The notes under the pieces were generated by a model. That model saw only the letters and a program-made list of their open reading frames with translations, made no database searches and had not been told where the DNA came from. From the NCBI GenBank assembly GCA_902477055.1, contig CABSFY010000059.1, positions 1 to 14,329 of the forward strand: 14,329 nt of DNA, given 5' to 3'. This document shows positions 6,805 to 14,156 of this stretch, piece by piece (position 1 is the first letter of the stretch; the number at the start of each line of letters is the position of its first letter). The stretch is from an uncultured Eubacteriales bacterium. Its GTDB lineage: Bacteria > Bacillota > Clostridia > Oscillospirales > Oscillospiraceae. Made by a program: the position numbers and the translations under genes.

Positions 6805-8151
6805 TTATTCTGCCCACGGGAGGAGGCGGGCTTTGCGGAATTGGAAGTAGAGCAGACCGATGGCATCGGCGAGGAACCAGCCGATGGGGACGGACCACCA
6901 GATGCCGACCACACCGACCGCCGGGATAGCCGAGAGCAGATAGGCCAGCGCCACACGCGTACCGAGCGACGCGACGGTCAGCACCACGCTCATGCCCGGC
7001 CGACCCAAGGCCCGGTACAGGCCGTAGAGCAGGAACAGGCAGCCGATGCCGCAATAGCACGCGCCCTCGATGCGCAGATAGCGCACACCCTCGCGCAGGA
7101 CCTCCGTTTCCCCCGCCTCGACGAACAGCGCCATAAGCGGCCGGGCGAACACGCAGATCACCGCCGACACCGCGATGCAGAACAGCATCGCCACGGCGAC
7201 CGCGCCCTTCATGCCCGCGCGGATGCGCTTTTCCTCCTTCGCGCCGTAGTTCTGCGCGATAAACGTCGAAAAGGCATTGCCGAAATCCTGCACCGGCATA
7301 TAGGCGAAGGCATCGATTTTCACCGCCGCCGCGAAGGCCGCCATCACAACCGGCCCGAAGCTGTTGACCAGCCCCTGCACCATCAGGATGCCGAGGTTCA
7401 TCACCGACTGCTGCACGCACGTCAGGACGGAAAACGACATAATCTCTCGCACACGCCGCCACCGCAGGCCGCGCAGCCGGAAGTCCGACCGCGCCTGCGG
7501 GCTGATGCGCAGTGTATAGGCCGCGATGCCGAAGCCGGAAACGTACTGCGCGATGACCGTCGCCTCCGCCGCCCCGCCGACACCGCGCTCCAGCCCGATC
7601 ACGAACCACAAGTCGAGCACGATGTTCAGCACGGCGGAGATCGCCAGAAAAATCAGCGGTGTCAGCGAATTGCCGATTGCCCGAAGATAGGACGCGAAGA
7701 AATTGTACAGGAACGTCGCGGGAATGCCCCAGAAAATGACGAACAAGTACGCCCGCATATCGCGCCAGACCGCCTCCGTCGGGACCTGAAGGAACGTCCG
7801 CAGCCAATCGAGACAGGCAAAGGCCAGCCCGGTCAGCACCGCCGCAGCCGCTGCGATAAAAACGAAGGCGGCGCTGAGGTTTTCGCGCAGGCCCTGCTCG
7901 TCGCGCTGGCCGAAGCGGATGGAAAACAGCGCCCCGCTGCCCATGCACAGACCCAACAGGATCGAGGTCAAAAACGTCATCAACGTAAACGACGAGCCGA
8001 CCGCAGCCAGCGCGTCCCGGCCGAGAACACGCCCGACGATCAGCGTATCGGCAATGTTATAGCACTGCTGGAGCAGATTGCCGAGGATCATCGGGATCGC
8101 AAACAGCAGCATGGACCGCAGCACCGGCCCCTTGGTCAAATCGCGGCCCAT
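6805..8151 (-). CDS. MATE-family multidrug/toxin efflux transporter
   Basis: A 448-residue, very hydrophobic inner-membrane protein with about twelve predicted helices in two homologous halves, as in NorM/DinF-type exporters that use a Na+ or H+ gradient. The N-terminus (GPVLRSMLLFAIPMILGNLL) and the stretch QQCYNIADTLIVGRVLG at 28-44, followed by DALAAVG, are highly characteristic of the family. Length is normal for MATE proteins (440-470). The second half starts around residue 240 (EIMSFSVLTCVQQSVMNLGI). The substrate cannot be read from sequence. It is monocistronic: its own promoter lies upstream at 8184-8212, GGAGG sits at 8158-8162 six bases from the ATG, and it ends just before the shared hairpin. 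Confidence 0.95.
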   Translation of the reverse strand: MGRDLTKGPVLRSMLLFAIPMILGNLLQQCYNIADTLIVGRVLGRDALAAVGSSFTLMTFLTSILLGLCMGSGALFSIRFGQRDEQGLRENLSAAFVFIAAAAAVLTGLAFACLDWLRTFLQVPTEAVWRDMRAYLFVIFWGIPATFLYNFFASYLRAIGNSLTPLIFLAISAVLNIVLDLWFVIGLERGVGGAAEATVIAQYVSGFGIAAYTLRISPQARSDFRLRGLRWRRVREIMSFSVLTCVQQSVMNLGILMVQGLVNSFGPVVMAAFAAAVKIDAFAYMPVQDFGNAFSTFIAQNYGAKEEKRIRAGMKGAVAVAMLFCIAVSAVICVFARPLMALFVEAGETEVLREGVRYLRIEGACYCGIGCLFLLYGLYRALGRPGMSVVLTVASLGTRVALAYLLSAIPAVGVVGIWWSVPIGWFLADAIGLLYFQFRKARLLPWAE

Positions 8152-8183
8152 GGGAAGCCTCCAAGCATCATAGTTGCCGGAAC

Positions 8184-8212
8184 ATTATAGCCTCCCCGCC
8201 GCCGGAAGTCAA
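8184..8212 (-). promoter_or_regulatory. Consensus sigma-A promoter for the MATE gene
   Basis: On the minus strand TTGACT (8212-8207) is followed by exactly 17 bases and TATAAT (8189-8184). This is near-perfect sigma-A consensus, with a predicted start around 8177 and a leader of about 25 bases. It lies just past the pgsA terminator, so the transporter is expressed separately from the housekeeping operon. Confidence 0.9.
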
Positions 8213-8229
8213 CCGCTTTCCCCAAATGC

Positions 8230-8271
8230 AAAAAACACCGGACCGCCGAGGTAATGAACGGCAGCCCGGTG
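8230..8271 (-). terminator. Intrinsic terminator of the yqhQ-prmC-recA-recX-rimO-pgsA operon
   Basis: The arms 8259-8271 and 8236-8248 form a 13-bp stem (outer CACCGG/CCGGTG, two G-U wobbles inside) with a 10-base loop. On the minus strand it is followed at once by six U's (A's at 8230-8235). It begins 14 bases after the pgsA stop codon. The plus-strand reading also has a short T-run (CTTTTC) but no gene there needs it. Confidence 0.9.
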
Positions 8272-8284
8272 CTTTTCTAGGCGG

Positions 8285-8851
8285 TCAGTCCCGGAGGGCG
8301 GCCGCGTTTTTGACGAAGTATTCCACGCCGGAATAAAGGGTCGTGGCGGAAATGAGTGCGACGTTGACCCACTCGACGACCGTGCTTGCGCCCTCGCCGA
8401 GCAGCTCCGTGAAGAATGCGCCGCGCAGCAGCAGCGCAAGGCAGAGGCAGACCATCGTTGTGGCGGTCTTGACCTTGCCCGACCAGCCCGCCGCAATTAC
8501 CGTGCCCTTCGTTGCGGCGATCATCCGCAGGCCGCTGACGGCAAATTCGCGCGTCAGGACGATCATCAGCGCCCACGCCGGGAACTGCCCCAGCTCACAG
8601 AGCATCGCCATTGCGGCGATCACCAGCACCTTATCGGCCAGCGGGTCAAGAAATTTTCCGAGATTCGACACCTGATTGCAGCGCCGCGCGATCTCTCCGT
8701 CCAGGAAATCCGTCAGGCTGGCAATCGCAAACACCGCGAGCGCAACGTAGCACATCCAATCGATGCTTTCGCTCAGATACATAAAAACCAGAAACACCGG
8801 GATCAGCAGCACACGCACAAACGTGATTTTCGTTGCAGTCGTCATGGTCAT
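8285..8851 (-). CDS. pgsA: CDP-diacylglycerol--glycerol-3-phosphate 3-phosphatidyltransferase
   Basis: A 188-residue membrane enzyme that makes phosphatidylglycerol phosphate from CDP-diacylglycerol and sn-glycerol 3-phosphate, the first committed step to phosphatidylglycerol and cardiolipin. The complete CDP-alcohol phosphotransferase signature D-x2-DG-x2-AR-x8-G-x3-D-x3-D is present with Asp48, Asp51, Gly52, Ala55, Arg56, Gly65, Asp69 and Asp73. Length and the N-terminal KITFVRVLLIPVFLVF fit PgsA closely. Several hydrophobic helices follow. The first ATG is chosen over an ATG two codons later because GGAGG lies 7 bases before it and because it overlaps the rimO stop codon (ATGA), as expected for coupled translation. 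It is the last gene of the operon, with a strong terminator right after it. Confidence 0.95.
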   Translation of the reverse strand: MTMTTATKITFVRVLLIPVFLVFMYLSESIDWMCYVALAVFAIASLTDFLDGEIARRCNQVSNLGKFLDPLADKVLVIAAMAMLCELGQFPAWALMIVLTREFAVSGLRMIAATKGTVIAAGWSGKVKTATTMVCLCLALLLRGAFFTELLGEGASTVVEWVNVALISATTLYSGVEYFVKNAAALRD

Positions 8852-10176
8852 TGGTTCTCCTCCGCAATACCGATCAAATCGCCATCGACCGTGCCGGTAA
8901 TGCGCACGGGGATGAAATCGCCTTCGCAGGCCCCGTCCGCGTCGAACAGGACGCGCCCGTCGATGTCCGGCGAGTCGGCGTAGGTGCGGCCGAAATACTT
9001 CCCGCTTTCCTCATCCCGGCCCTCGCACAGGACCTCCATCACCGTTCCGACACGGGCGGCGTTGTATGCGTCCATGATGCCGGATTGCAGCTCGGAAACG
9101 AGCTCGGCGCGGCGGACGGCGACCTCCTCGTCGGGGTAGTCCATCTTTGCCGCCGCCGTTCCCTCCTCCGGGGAGAAGGCAAACGCGCCGACGCGCTCGA
9201 GCCTATGTTCCCGCAGCCAATCGCACAGCTCGGCAAACTCCGCCTCGCCCTCGTAGGGCAGGCCCGTGATGATGCTCGTGCGGATAACGACGCCGGGGAT
9301 GCGCTCGCGCAGCTTGGCAAAGAGCGTGTCCAGCTCCTCGCGGGTGCCGCGCCGGTTCATTTTCTTCAGAATCAGCGGGTTCACGTGCTGAATCGGAATG
9401 TCCATGTACTTGACGATCTTCGGCTCAGAGGCGATCACGTCGATCAGCTCGTCAGAAAGCTCGTCGGGGTAGAGATAATGCACGCGGATCCAGTGCAGCT
9501 TTTCGATGCGGCAAAGCTCCCGCAGCAGCTCCGGCAGGCGGCGCTCGCCGTACAGATCAATGCCGTAGCGGCTGGTGTCCTGCGCAACGACGATCAGCTC
9601 ACGCACCCCGTCGTCGGCCAGCCGGCGCGCTTCGTAGAGGCAGTCCTCCATCGTGCGGCTGCGGAATTTCCCGCGCAGGGAGGGAATGACGCAGTAGGAG
9701 CAGCGGTTGTCACAGCCCTCGGCGATTTTTAAGTACGCATAGTGGCGCGGCGTGGTCAAGACGCGATCCACCTCGTCCACCGGCGCGTCGATGTCGTCGA
9801 ACTGGCAGACGCGTTCGCCGTTCAGCAGCGCCCGCACGGCGCTGACGACGCAGCCGTAGCTGCCCGTGCCGAGAACGCCGTCCACCTCCGGCAGCTCCTG
9901 CAAAATTTCCTGCTGATAGCGCTGCGACAGGCAGCCGGTGACGAGAATCTTCCCGATCACGCCCTGCTCCTTGAGTGCGCCCATGGCAAGGATGTTGTCG
10001 ATGGCCTCGCTCTTGGCCGAGTCGATAAAGCCGCAGGTGTTGATGATCACCACGTCCGCGCCCTCGACGGAGGACAGCAGCGTGTACCCCGCGTGCTGCA
10101 AAAGATAGAGCATCTGCTCCGCATTGACCTGATTTTTTGCACAGCCGAGGGAGATCATCCCAATGCGTTTGCCCAT
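8848..10176 (-). CDS. rimO: Ribosomal protein uS12 (S12) methylthiotransferase RimO
   Basis: A 442-residue radical-SAM enzyme that adds a methylthio group to a conserved aspartate of ribosomal protein S12 using two [4Fe-4S] clusters. The N-terminal UPF0004 domain supplies Cys12, Cys48 and Cys82 (SLGCAKN, NTCGF, VTGCLSQ) for the auxiliary cluster. The radical-SAM motif CDNRCSYC gives Cys155, Cys159 and Cys162. The following IPSLRGKFRSR is characteristic of RimO rather than of the tRNA enzyme MiaB. A TRAM-type RNA-binding region forms about the last 65 residues. Length is standard. The start has AAGGAAGG a few bases upstream and lies 14 bases after the recX stop; its own stop overlaps pgsA by 4 bases. 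Confidence 0.95.
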   Translation of the reverse strand: MGKRIGMISLGCAKNQVNAEQMLYLLQHAGYTLLSSVEGADVVIINTCGFIDSAKSEAIDNILAMGALKEQGVIGKILVTGCLSQRYQQEILQELPEVDGVLGTGSYGCVVSAVRALLNGERVCQFDDIDAPVDEVDRVLTTPRHYAYLKIAEGCDNRCSYCVIPSLRGKFRSRTMEDCLYEARRLADDGVRELIVVAQDTSRYGIDLYGERRLPELLRELCRIEKLHWIRVHYLYPDELSDELIDVIASEPKIVKYMDIPIQHVNPLILKKMNRRGTREELDTLFAKLRERIPGVVIRTSIITGLPYEGEAEFAELCDWLREHRLERVGAFAFSPEEGTAAAKMDYPDEEVAVRRAELVSELQSGIMDAYNAARVGTVMEVLCEGRDEESGKYFGRTYADSPDIDGRVLFDADGACEGDFIPVRITGTVDGDLIGIAEENQ

Positions 10177-10190
10177 AGTATTTTCCTTCC

Positions 10191-10817
10191 TTAGTCTTCT
10201 ACAAAATCCTCATCCGGCGCATAACGCTCCAGCGCCCGCCGAATATCGCTCCATGAATGGCCCCGCCGCAGCAGAGCATCCGTCGCACGCTTGCACTCGG
10301 CGCGGTCGGGGGTCTGCCCGCGAAAGCGCCGCCGCAAAAATTCGTCGATCGCGTCGTCCTGCGCCGGCAGCGTCGCCAGCGCCTCGTCCCAAAGCTCCCG
10401 CGGGACGCGCTTTTCAAACAGCATCTGCCGGATACGCGCCGCGCCGTAGCCCTTGGCCGCGCCGGAACGGACAATCTGCGCGGCAACGGCGCTGTCGTCC
10501 AGAAGGCGCAGATCGTTCAGCCACTGCACCGCCTCCTGCGCGTGCTCCTCGCTCTCGCCCTTGCGGACAAGGCGATGCTCCAGCTCCCGCTGCGAAACGG
10601 CGCTTGCCGCAGCGATGCGCACGGCCCGCTCCTTCGCCGAGGCCAGCGCACAGGTATCGCGCAGGGACTCCAGCGCCGCCGGAGAAAGCTCCAGCCCGGC
10701 GCACAGCCGCAGCTCCGCTGCCACGGCGGCGGGGACCGTCAGTCCGGTGCCGTCGTCAAAGCGCACGCGCAGCTTGTCCTTGCCGCGTTTGCTTGGCGCG
10801 ATCGCCTCAATCTTCAT
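10191..10817 (-). CDS. recX: RecA regulator RecX
   Basis: A 208-residue, arginine-rich helical protein of the RecX family, which binds RecA filaments and limits their extension and activity. The three-helix repeats are visible: residues around ASAVSQRELEHRLVRKG, then AVQWLNDLRLLDDSAVAAQI, KGYGAARIRQMLFEKRVPRE and a last one around KRATDALLRRGHSWSDIRRA. I place the start at the ATG at 10817-10815, six bases after GAGG (10827-10824). A TTG one codon upstream is possible but only three bases from that site. The start lies inside the recA 3' end (11-base overlap), so RecX is made by coupled translation with its target. The neighbour relation recA-recX is typical and supports the call. Ends with TAA at 10193-10191. 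Confidence 0.9.
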   Translation of the reverse strand: MKIEAIAPSKRGKDKLRVRFDDGTGLTVPAAVAAELRLCAGLELSPAALESLRDTCALASAKERAVRIAAASAVSQRELEHRLVRKGESEEHAQEAVQWLNDLRLLDDSAVAAQIVRSGAAKGYGAARIRQMLFEKRVPRELWDEALATLPAQDDAIDEFLRRRFRGQTPDRAECKRATDALLRRGHSWSDIRRALERYAPDEDFVED

Positions 10818-11910
10818 CAAAATCCTCGGCCGAAACGTCTACCGCCTTGCCCGCGGGCTTGGCAACCGCCTTGGCGCGGTTGCTTTGCAGCTCGGCCAGA
10901 TGGGCGCGGACCTTGGTTTCCAGCTCCTCGGCCAGCTCCGGATGGTCGGCGATATACTGCTTGGCGTTGTCGCGGCCCTGTCCGATGCGCTCCTCGCCGA
11001 CGGAGAACCAGCTTCCGCTCTTGTTGACCAGCTCCAACGAAACGGCGATATCCAGCAGCTCGCCGAACTTGGAGATGCCCTCGCCGTACATGATATCAAA
11101 CACGGCCTCGCGGAACGGAGGCGCGACCTTATTTTTAATGACCTTCACGCGGGTACGGTTGCCGATGACCTCGCCGCCCTCCTTGATCGTTTCGACCTTA
11201 CGCACGTCGAGACGCACGGAGGCGTAGAACTTCAGCGCGTTGCCGCCGGTCGTCGTTTCGGGGTTGCCGTACATGACGCCGATCTTCATACGAAGCTGAT
11301 TGATGAAAATGACCACGCAGTTCGTCTTTGCGATGGCACCGGCGAGCTTGCGCAGCGCCTGCGACATCATTCTGGCCTGCAGGCCGACGAACGCGTCGCC
11401 CATTTCGCCCTCGATCTCGGCGCGGGGGGTCAGCGCAGCAACAGAGTCCACGACGATCACGTCCAGCGCACCGGAGCGGACGAGCGCCTCGGTGATATCC
11501 AGCGCCTGCTCGCCGGTATCCGGCTGAGAAACGAGCATGGAATCGATATCCACGCCGATGGCGGCGGCATACACGGGGTCGAGCGCGTGCTCCGCATCCA
11601 CGAAGGCCACCTCGCCGCCGCGCTTCTGCGCCTCGGCGACGACGTGGAGCGCCAGCGTCGTTTTACCGGACGATTCCGGGCCGTAGATCTCGATGATCCG
11701 GCCGCGCGGCAGGCCGCCGATGCCCAACGCGGCATCCAGCGCCAGCGAGCCGGTCGGGATTGCGTCCACGTTCAGCTCCGGGCGGTCGCCCAGACGCATG
11801 ACCGCGCCCTTGCCGTAGTTCTTTTCGATCTGATGCAGCGCTGTAGTCAATGCTTTTTTCTTGTCCTCTGCGGGGGACGGGGCCTCGTAAGCGGGTTTCT
11901 TCTGTGCCAT
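10807..11910 (-). CDS. recA: Recombinase RecA
   Basis: A 367-residue ATP-dependent strand-exchange protein central to homologous recombination and, where a LexA system exists, to the SOS response. It has the Walker A GPESSGKT at 77-84, the preceding IPTGSLALDAALGIGGLPRG and RIIEIYGPESS typical of RecA, the downstream catalytic segment with VAFVDAEHALDP, the L1/L2 DNA-binding region around NQLRMKIGVMYGNPETTTGG, and an acidic C-terminal tail ending EDFDED. Length is slightly above the common 340-355 through N- and C-terminal tails. GAGGAAGG lies seven bases upstream of the ATG, within the prmC 3' end; prmC stops 2 bases before. I see no GAAC-N4-GTTC type LexA operator near this start, nor at the operon promoter. 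Confidence 0.98.
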   Translation of the reverse strand: MAQKKPAYEAPSPAEDKKKALTTALHQIEKNYGKGAVMRLGDRPELNVDAIPTGSLALDAALGIGGLPRGRIIEIYGPESSGKTTLALHVVAEAQKRGGEVAFVDAEHALDPVYAAAIGVDIDSMLVSQPDTGEQALDITEALVRSGALDVIVVDSVAALTPRAEIEGEMGDAFVGLQARMMSQALRKLAGAIAKTNCVVIFINQLRMKIGVMYGNPETTTGGNALKFYASVRLDVRKVETIKEGGEVIGNRTRVKVIKNKVAPPFREAVFDIMYGEGISKFGELLDIAVSLELVNKSGSWFSVGEERIGQGRDNAKQYIADHPELAEELETKVRAHLAELQSNRAKAVAKPAGKAVDVSAEDFDED

Positions 11911-11912
11911 AA

Positions 11913-12782
11913 TCAGCCTTCCTCTCTTTTGCGGGCAAGCACGGCCCGGACGATATCGCCGGTGTCGCGCCGCAGCTCTACAATTTCAAAATTTGCCGCC
12001 GTCAGCAGCTCGCAGACCGCGTTCTCCTGCCCCATGCCGAATTCAAAGCAGAAGTAGCCGCCCGGATGGAGCAGCGGCGTAAAGTTCGTAATGATCGCGC
12101 GGTAATAATCCAGCCCGTCCGCGCCGCCGTCGAGCGCCAGATGCGGCTCAAAATCCCGGACGGACGGGTCGAGGCTTTTCATCTCCTCGCTCGTCACATA
12201 GGGCGGGTTGGAAACGATCAGGTCAAAGCTGCCGAGAAACTCCTGCTTCGGCTTGCGCACGTCGATGGGCAGGCAGCTCACACGCCCGGCCAGATGCTGA
12301 TTCTGCACGTTTCGCCGCGCCACCCGCAGCGCCGCCGGGGAAATATCGCCCAGCGTGACCCGTGCGTCCTTTACGCGCTTGGCAATTGCAAGGCCGATGC
12401 AGCCCGAGCCGGTGCAGAGGTCTAAAATGCGCGGGTTTTGATTCAAAAACAGCGCCTTTTTGATGGCCAGCTCCGTGACGACCATCGTATCGTCACGCGG
12501 AATGAGAACGTCCGGCGTAACGACCAGTGTCATGTCATAAAAATCCCACTCGCCGAGAATATACGGCACCGGCTCACCCTTGAGGTAGCGCGAAACAAAC
12601 GATTCCGTCAGTGCGCAGATCTCGTCCGAGGCATAAAGCTCCCGATCGGCGATCATCTGCTCCGCCGTCTTGCCCGAAGCGGCGCACAGCAGCTCGCGGG
12701 CAACGTTCGAGGCGTTCTGCCCCTCCGTCGGCAGCAGGGCGCGGCGCGCGTCGAGGTAGAGGTCGGCGTAGGTTTTTACCAT
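11913..12782 (-). CDS. prmC: Peptide chain release factor N5-glutamine methyltransferase
   Basis: A 289-residue SAM-dependent enzyme that methylates the glutamine of the GGQ motif in release factors RF1 and RF2 and so supports efficient translation termination. The SAM-binding motif I is ILDLCTGSGCIGLAIAK (119-135) and the glutamine-binding catalytic NPPY is at 192-195 (LIVSNPPYVTSEE). The N-terminal helical domain ends with GEWDFYDMTLVVTPDVLIPR (77-96), a family signature. Length is normal. It overlaps the end of the DUF1385 gene by 7 bases and has GGAGG about ten bases upstream. In many Firmicutes prmC follows the RF1 gene prfA and a DUF1385 gene; here prfA is not between them, and recA follows instead. 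Confidence 0.95.
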   Translation of the reverse strand: MVKTYADLYLDARRALLPTEGQNASNVARELLCAASGKTAEQMIADRELYASDEICALTESFVSRYLKGEPVPYILGEWDFYDMTLVVTPDVLIPRDDTMVVTELAIKKALFLNQNPRILDLCTGSGCIGLAIAKRVKDARVTLGDISPAALRVARRNVQNQHLAGRVSCLPIDVRKPKQEFLGSFDLIVSNPPYVTSEEMKSLDPSVRDFEPHLALDGGADGLDYYRAIITNFTPLLHPGGYFCFEFGMGQENAVCELLTAANFEIVELRRDTGDIVRAVLARKREEG

Positions 12783-13759
12783 TTATCGTCGCCCTCCTTT
12801 TCCGGCAGCACCAGCGTCAGCGCCTCGATGCCGACCTCGATCATGGAGTCGTCCGGCTCGTTCGTCGTCAGATATTGCAGCCACATACCCGGTGCAGACA
12901 GCGCACGGGTCAGCCAGTTGTCATACCGTCCGACGAGGCGGTTGAATTCATAGCTGATGCCCACCACGATCGGCAGAAGCAGCAGCTTGAGTACCACGCG
13001 CAGCAGCGCCTCGAGCACTCTGGAGTCCAGCTCCGGCGTGATCGGCCGCAGCAGCACGGACGCGACGGAAAAGACCAGAATGGAAACGATGATGACCACG
13101 AACAAAAAGCTCGTGCCGCAGCGCGGGTGGAGACGGGTCTGCTTGCGGACGTTTTCGACCGTCAGCGGCAGGCGTGCCTCGTAGGCGCGGATGGTTTTAT
13201 GCTCCGCGCCGTGGTAGGAAAAGACGCGTTTCATGTCCTTCATCCGGGAGATCAGGAACATATAGGTCAGGAAGATGAGAATGCGCACCAGTCCCTCAAT
13301 GAGGTTCCGCGCCAGCTCATTCGTGACCCAGCGGCCCAGAAACGACCCGATCAGCGACGGCAGAATGATAAACAGCGCCACGGAAAACGCCACACCGAGA
13401 ACGACGGAGAGCGTGATGAGAACGTTCTGCGCCTTATCGGACGACAGGCGCTTTTCCAGCCACGCGTCAAACTTCGACTGTTCCTCCGGCACGGCCTCGT
13501 CGTCGTCCTCAGCGTAGGCATCGGCGGAGTACATCAGCGCGGAAACACCGGTTTTCATCGACACACCGAAGTTGAACACGCCGCGCAGGAACGGAATTTT
13601 CCGCAGGGAGAAGCCCGTAATGTGCTTGCGCGGCTCGATTTTGGTTTTTAAGCCCTTCTTTGTCCGAACGACGGTGGCCACCTTGTCCGGGCCCATCATC
13701 ATGATGCCCTCAATGAGCGCCTGCCCGCCGATCATTGTTTTGAATTTTTCTTTTTCCAT
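12776..13759 (-). CDS. DUF1385 membrane protein (YqhQ family)
   Basis: A 327-residue predicted membrane protein of the widespread but biochemically uncharacterised DUF1385 family. Signature stretches are GGQALIEGIMMMGP (11-24), FSYHGAEHKTI (180-190) and RLHPRCGTSFLF (209-220). These His, Glu and Cys residues are conserved in the family and suggest a metal or catalytic site, but that is inference. Four or more hydrophobic segments lie around 112-136, 155-171, 217-238 and 254-271. An acidic cytoplasmic-type stretch (EDDDEAVPEE) precedes the first. The start is the ATG at 13759, preceded by AAAGGA and matching the family's N-terminus. The frame stays open 73 codons further upstream, but that part runs through the promoter and a repeat and is low-quality. 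First gene of the operon, overlapping prmC by 7 bases. Confidence 0.9.
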   Translation of the reverse strand: MEKEKFKTMIGGQALIEGIMMMGPDKVATVVRTKKGLKTKIEPRKHITGFSLRKIPFLRGVFNFGVSMKTGVSALMYSADAYAEDDDEAVPEEQSKFDAWLEKRLSSDKAQNVLITLSVVLGVAFSVALFIILPSLIGSFLGRWVTNELARNLIEGLVRILIFLTYMFLISRMKDMKRVFSYHGAEHKTIRAYEARLPLTVENVRKQTRLHPRCGTSFLFVVIIVSILVFSVASVLLRPITPELDSRVLEALLRVVLKLLLLPIVVGISYEFNRLVGRYDNWLTRALSAPGMWLQYLTTNEPDDSMIEVGIEALTLVLPEKEGDDKW

Positions 13760-13812
13760 TGCGATCCTTTCCGGTTTTCTGGTTTTGCTGTTGGTTATCG
13801 TGTTGGTGTTTA

Positions 13813-13821
13813 TTATACCAT
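13813..13821 (-). promoter_or_regulatory. Extended -10 promoter of the housekeeping operon
   Basis: On the minus strand TGGTATAAT (13821-13813) is a full extended -10 element. No good -35 is visible at 16-18 bases, which is common for extended -10 promoters. A second TATAAT (13826-13821) abuts it. Predicted start is near 13806, giving a leader of about 47 bases before the DUF1385 gene. Confidence 0.7.
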
Positions 13822-13844
13822 TATAATGTACCCGCGCACTTTGG

Positions 13845-13890
13845 CTCCCTCTGATGAGGGAGCTGTCAGCCGTAGGCTGACTGAGGGAGA
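13845..13890 (+). repeat. Double-hairpin repeat element, copy A
   Basis: Hairpin 1 is GCTCCCTC (13845-13852), loop TGAT, GAGGGAGC (13857-13864). Hairpin 2 is GTCAGCC (13866-13872), loop GTA, GGCTGAC (13876-13882). A second GAGGGAG at 13884-13890 could replace the first arm, allowing a longer alternative fold that encloses hairpin 2. It shares 19 identical bases with copy B (13863-13881 against 14032-14050). It lies 20 bases upstream of the operon's -10 element. Such elements recur between genes in gut Oscillospiraceae (recall). Confidence 0.8.
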
Positions 13891-13940
13891 GATGCCGGCA
13901 GTATCTTCTATAAGAAAATTCATGTTGACCGGAAGGCTCT

Positions 13941-13987
13941 CTCCTTCCGTCACGGCTTCGCCGTGCCACCTCCCTCACAGAGGAAGG
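13941..13987 (-). repeat. Double-hairpin repeat element, copy C (inverted, diverged stem)
   Basis: Read on the minus strand this aligns along its length with copy A: GTGAGGGAGG, then a hairpin, then GGAAGGAGAG. The inner hairpin is CACGGC (13951-13956), loop TTC, GCCGTG (13960-13965), a different sequence from the GTCAGCC stem of copies A and B yet still perfectly paired. Outer arms CCTTCC (13943-13948) and GGAAGG (13982-13987) can also pair. Orientation is opposite to A and B. Confidence 0.7.
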
Positions 13988-14012
13988 TTTTTCGACTACG
14001 CACCATCCAAGG

Positions 14013-14058
14013 GCTTCCCTGTGTAAGGGAAGCTGTCAGCCGTAGGCTGAGGGAAGGG
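14013..14058 (+). repeat. Double-hairpin repeat element, copy B
   Basis: Hairpin 1 is GCTTCCCT (14013-14020) with AGGGAAGC (14026-14033). Hairpin 2 is TCAGCC (14036-14041), loop GTA, GGCTGA (14045-14050), followed by GGGAAGGG. Compared with copy A, C-to-T changes in one arm of hairpin 1 are matched by G-to-A changes in the other, so pairing is kept. It is three to four bases shorter after hairpin 2. Confidence 0.8.
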
Positions 14059-14063
14059 TTGTT

Positions 14064-14106
14064 TTCGCGCCTTTGGCGCGAATTTCAATCTGTGCCGCAA
14101 GGCACA
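14064..14106. repeat. Pair of small perfect hairpins
   Basis: TTCGCGCC (14064-14071), loop TTT, GGCGCGAA (14075-14082) forms an 8-bp stem. TGTGCC (14091-14096), loop GCAA, GGCACA (14101-14106) forms a 6-bp stem with a GNRA-type tetraloop. Neither is followed by a convincing T-run, and no gene ends here, so they look like repeat parts rather than terminators. Confidence 0.65.
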
Positions 14107-14118
14107 CCTATTTACATT

Positions 14119-14153
14119 ATTCACTATTCACCATTCACTGTTCTATATTCACT
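14119..14153. repeat. 7-bp tandem repeat, five units
   Basis: The units read ATTCACT, ATTCACC, ATTCACT, GTTCTAT, ATTCACT, directly abutting. Four of five match the consensus ATTCACT with at most one change; the fourth is degenerate. It is AT-rich and sits in an otherwise GC-rich repeat block, with no open frame of quality. Confidence 0.75.
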
Positions 14154-14156
14154 AGC

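Noticed and set aside
6272..7948. A 558-codon open frame opposite the SGNH gene and in another frame of the MATE gene.
   Set aside because: It runs through the terminator hairpin and has no recognisable domain; both real genes are well supported.
10818..10820. TTG start codon for recX one codon upstream.
   Set aside because: It is only 3 bases from the GAGG site, whereas the following ATG has normal spacing.
10453..12057. A 534-codon plus-strand open frame across recA and recX.
   Set aside because: It is antisense to two certain genes and has low-complexity composition.
13760..13978. A 73-codon N-terminal extension of the DUF1385 gene.
   Set aside because: It crosses the extended -10 promoter and repeat copy A, and the ATG at 13759 has a ribosome-binding site and matches the family's N-terminus.
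14119..14153. Regularly spaced repeats considered as a CRISPR array.
   Set aside because: Units are 7 bases, directly abutting, with no spacers and no cas genes nearby.
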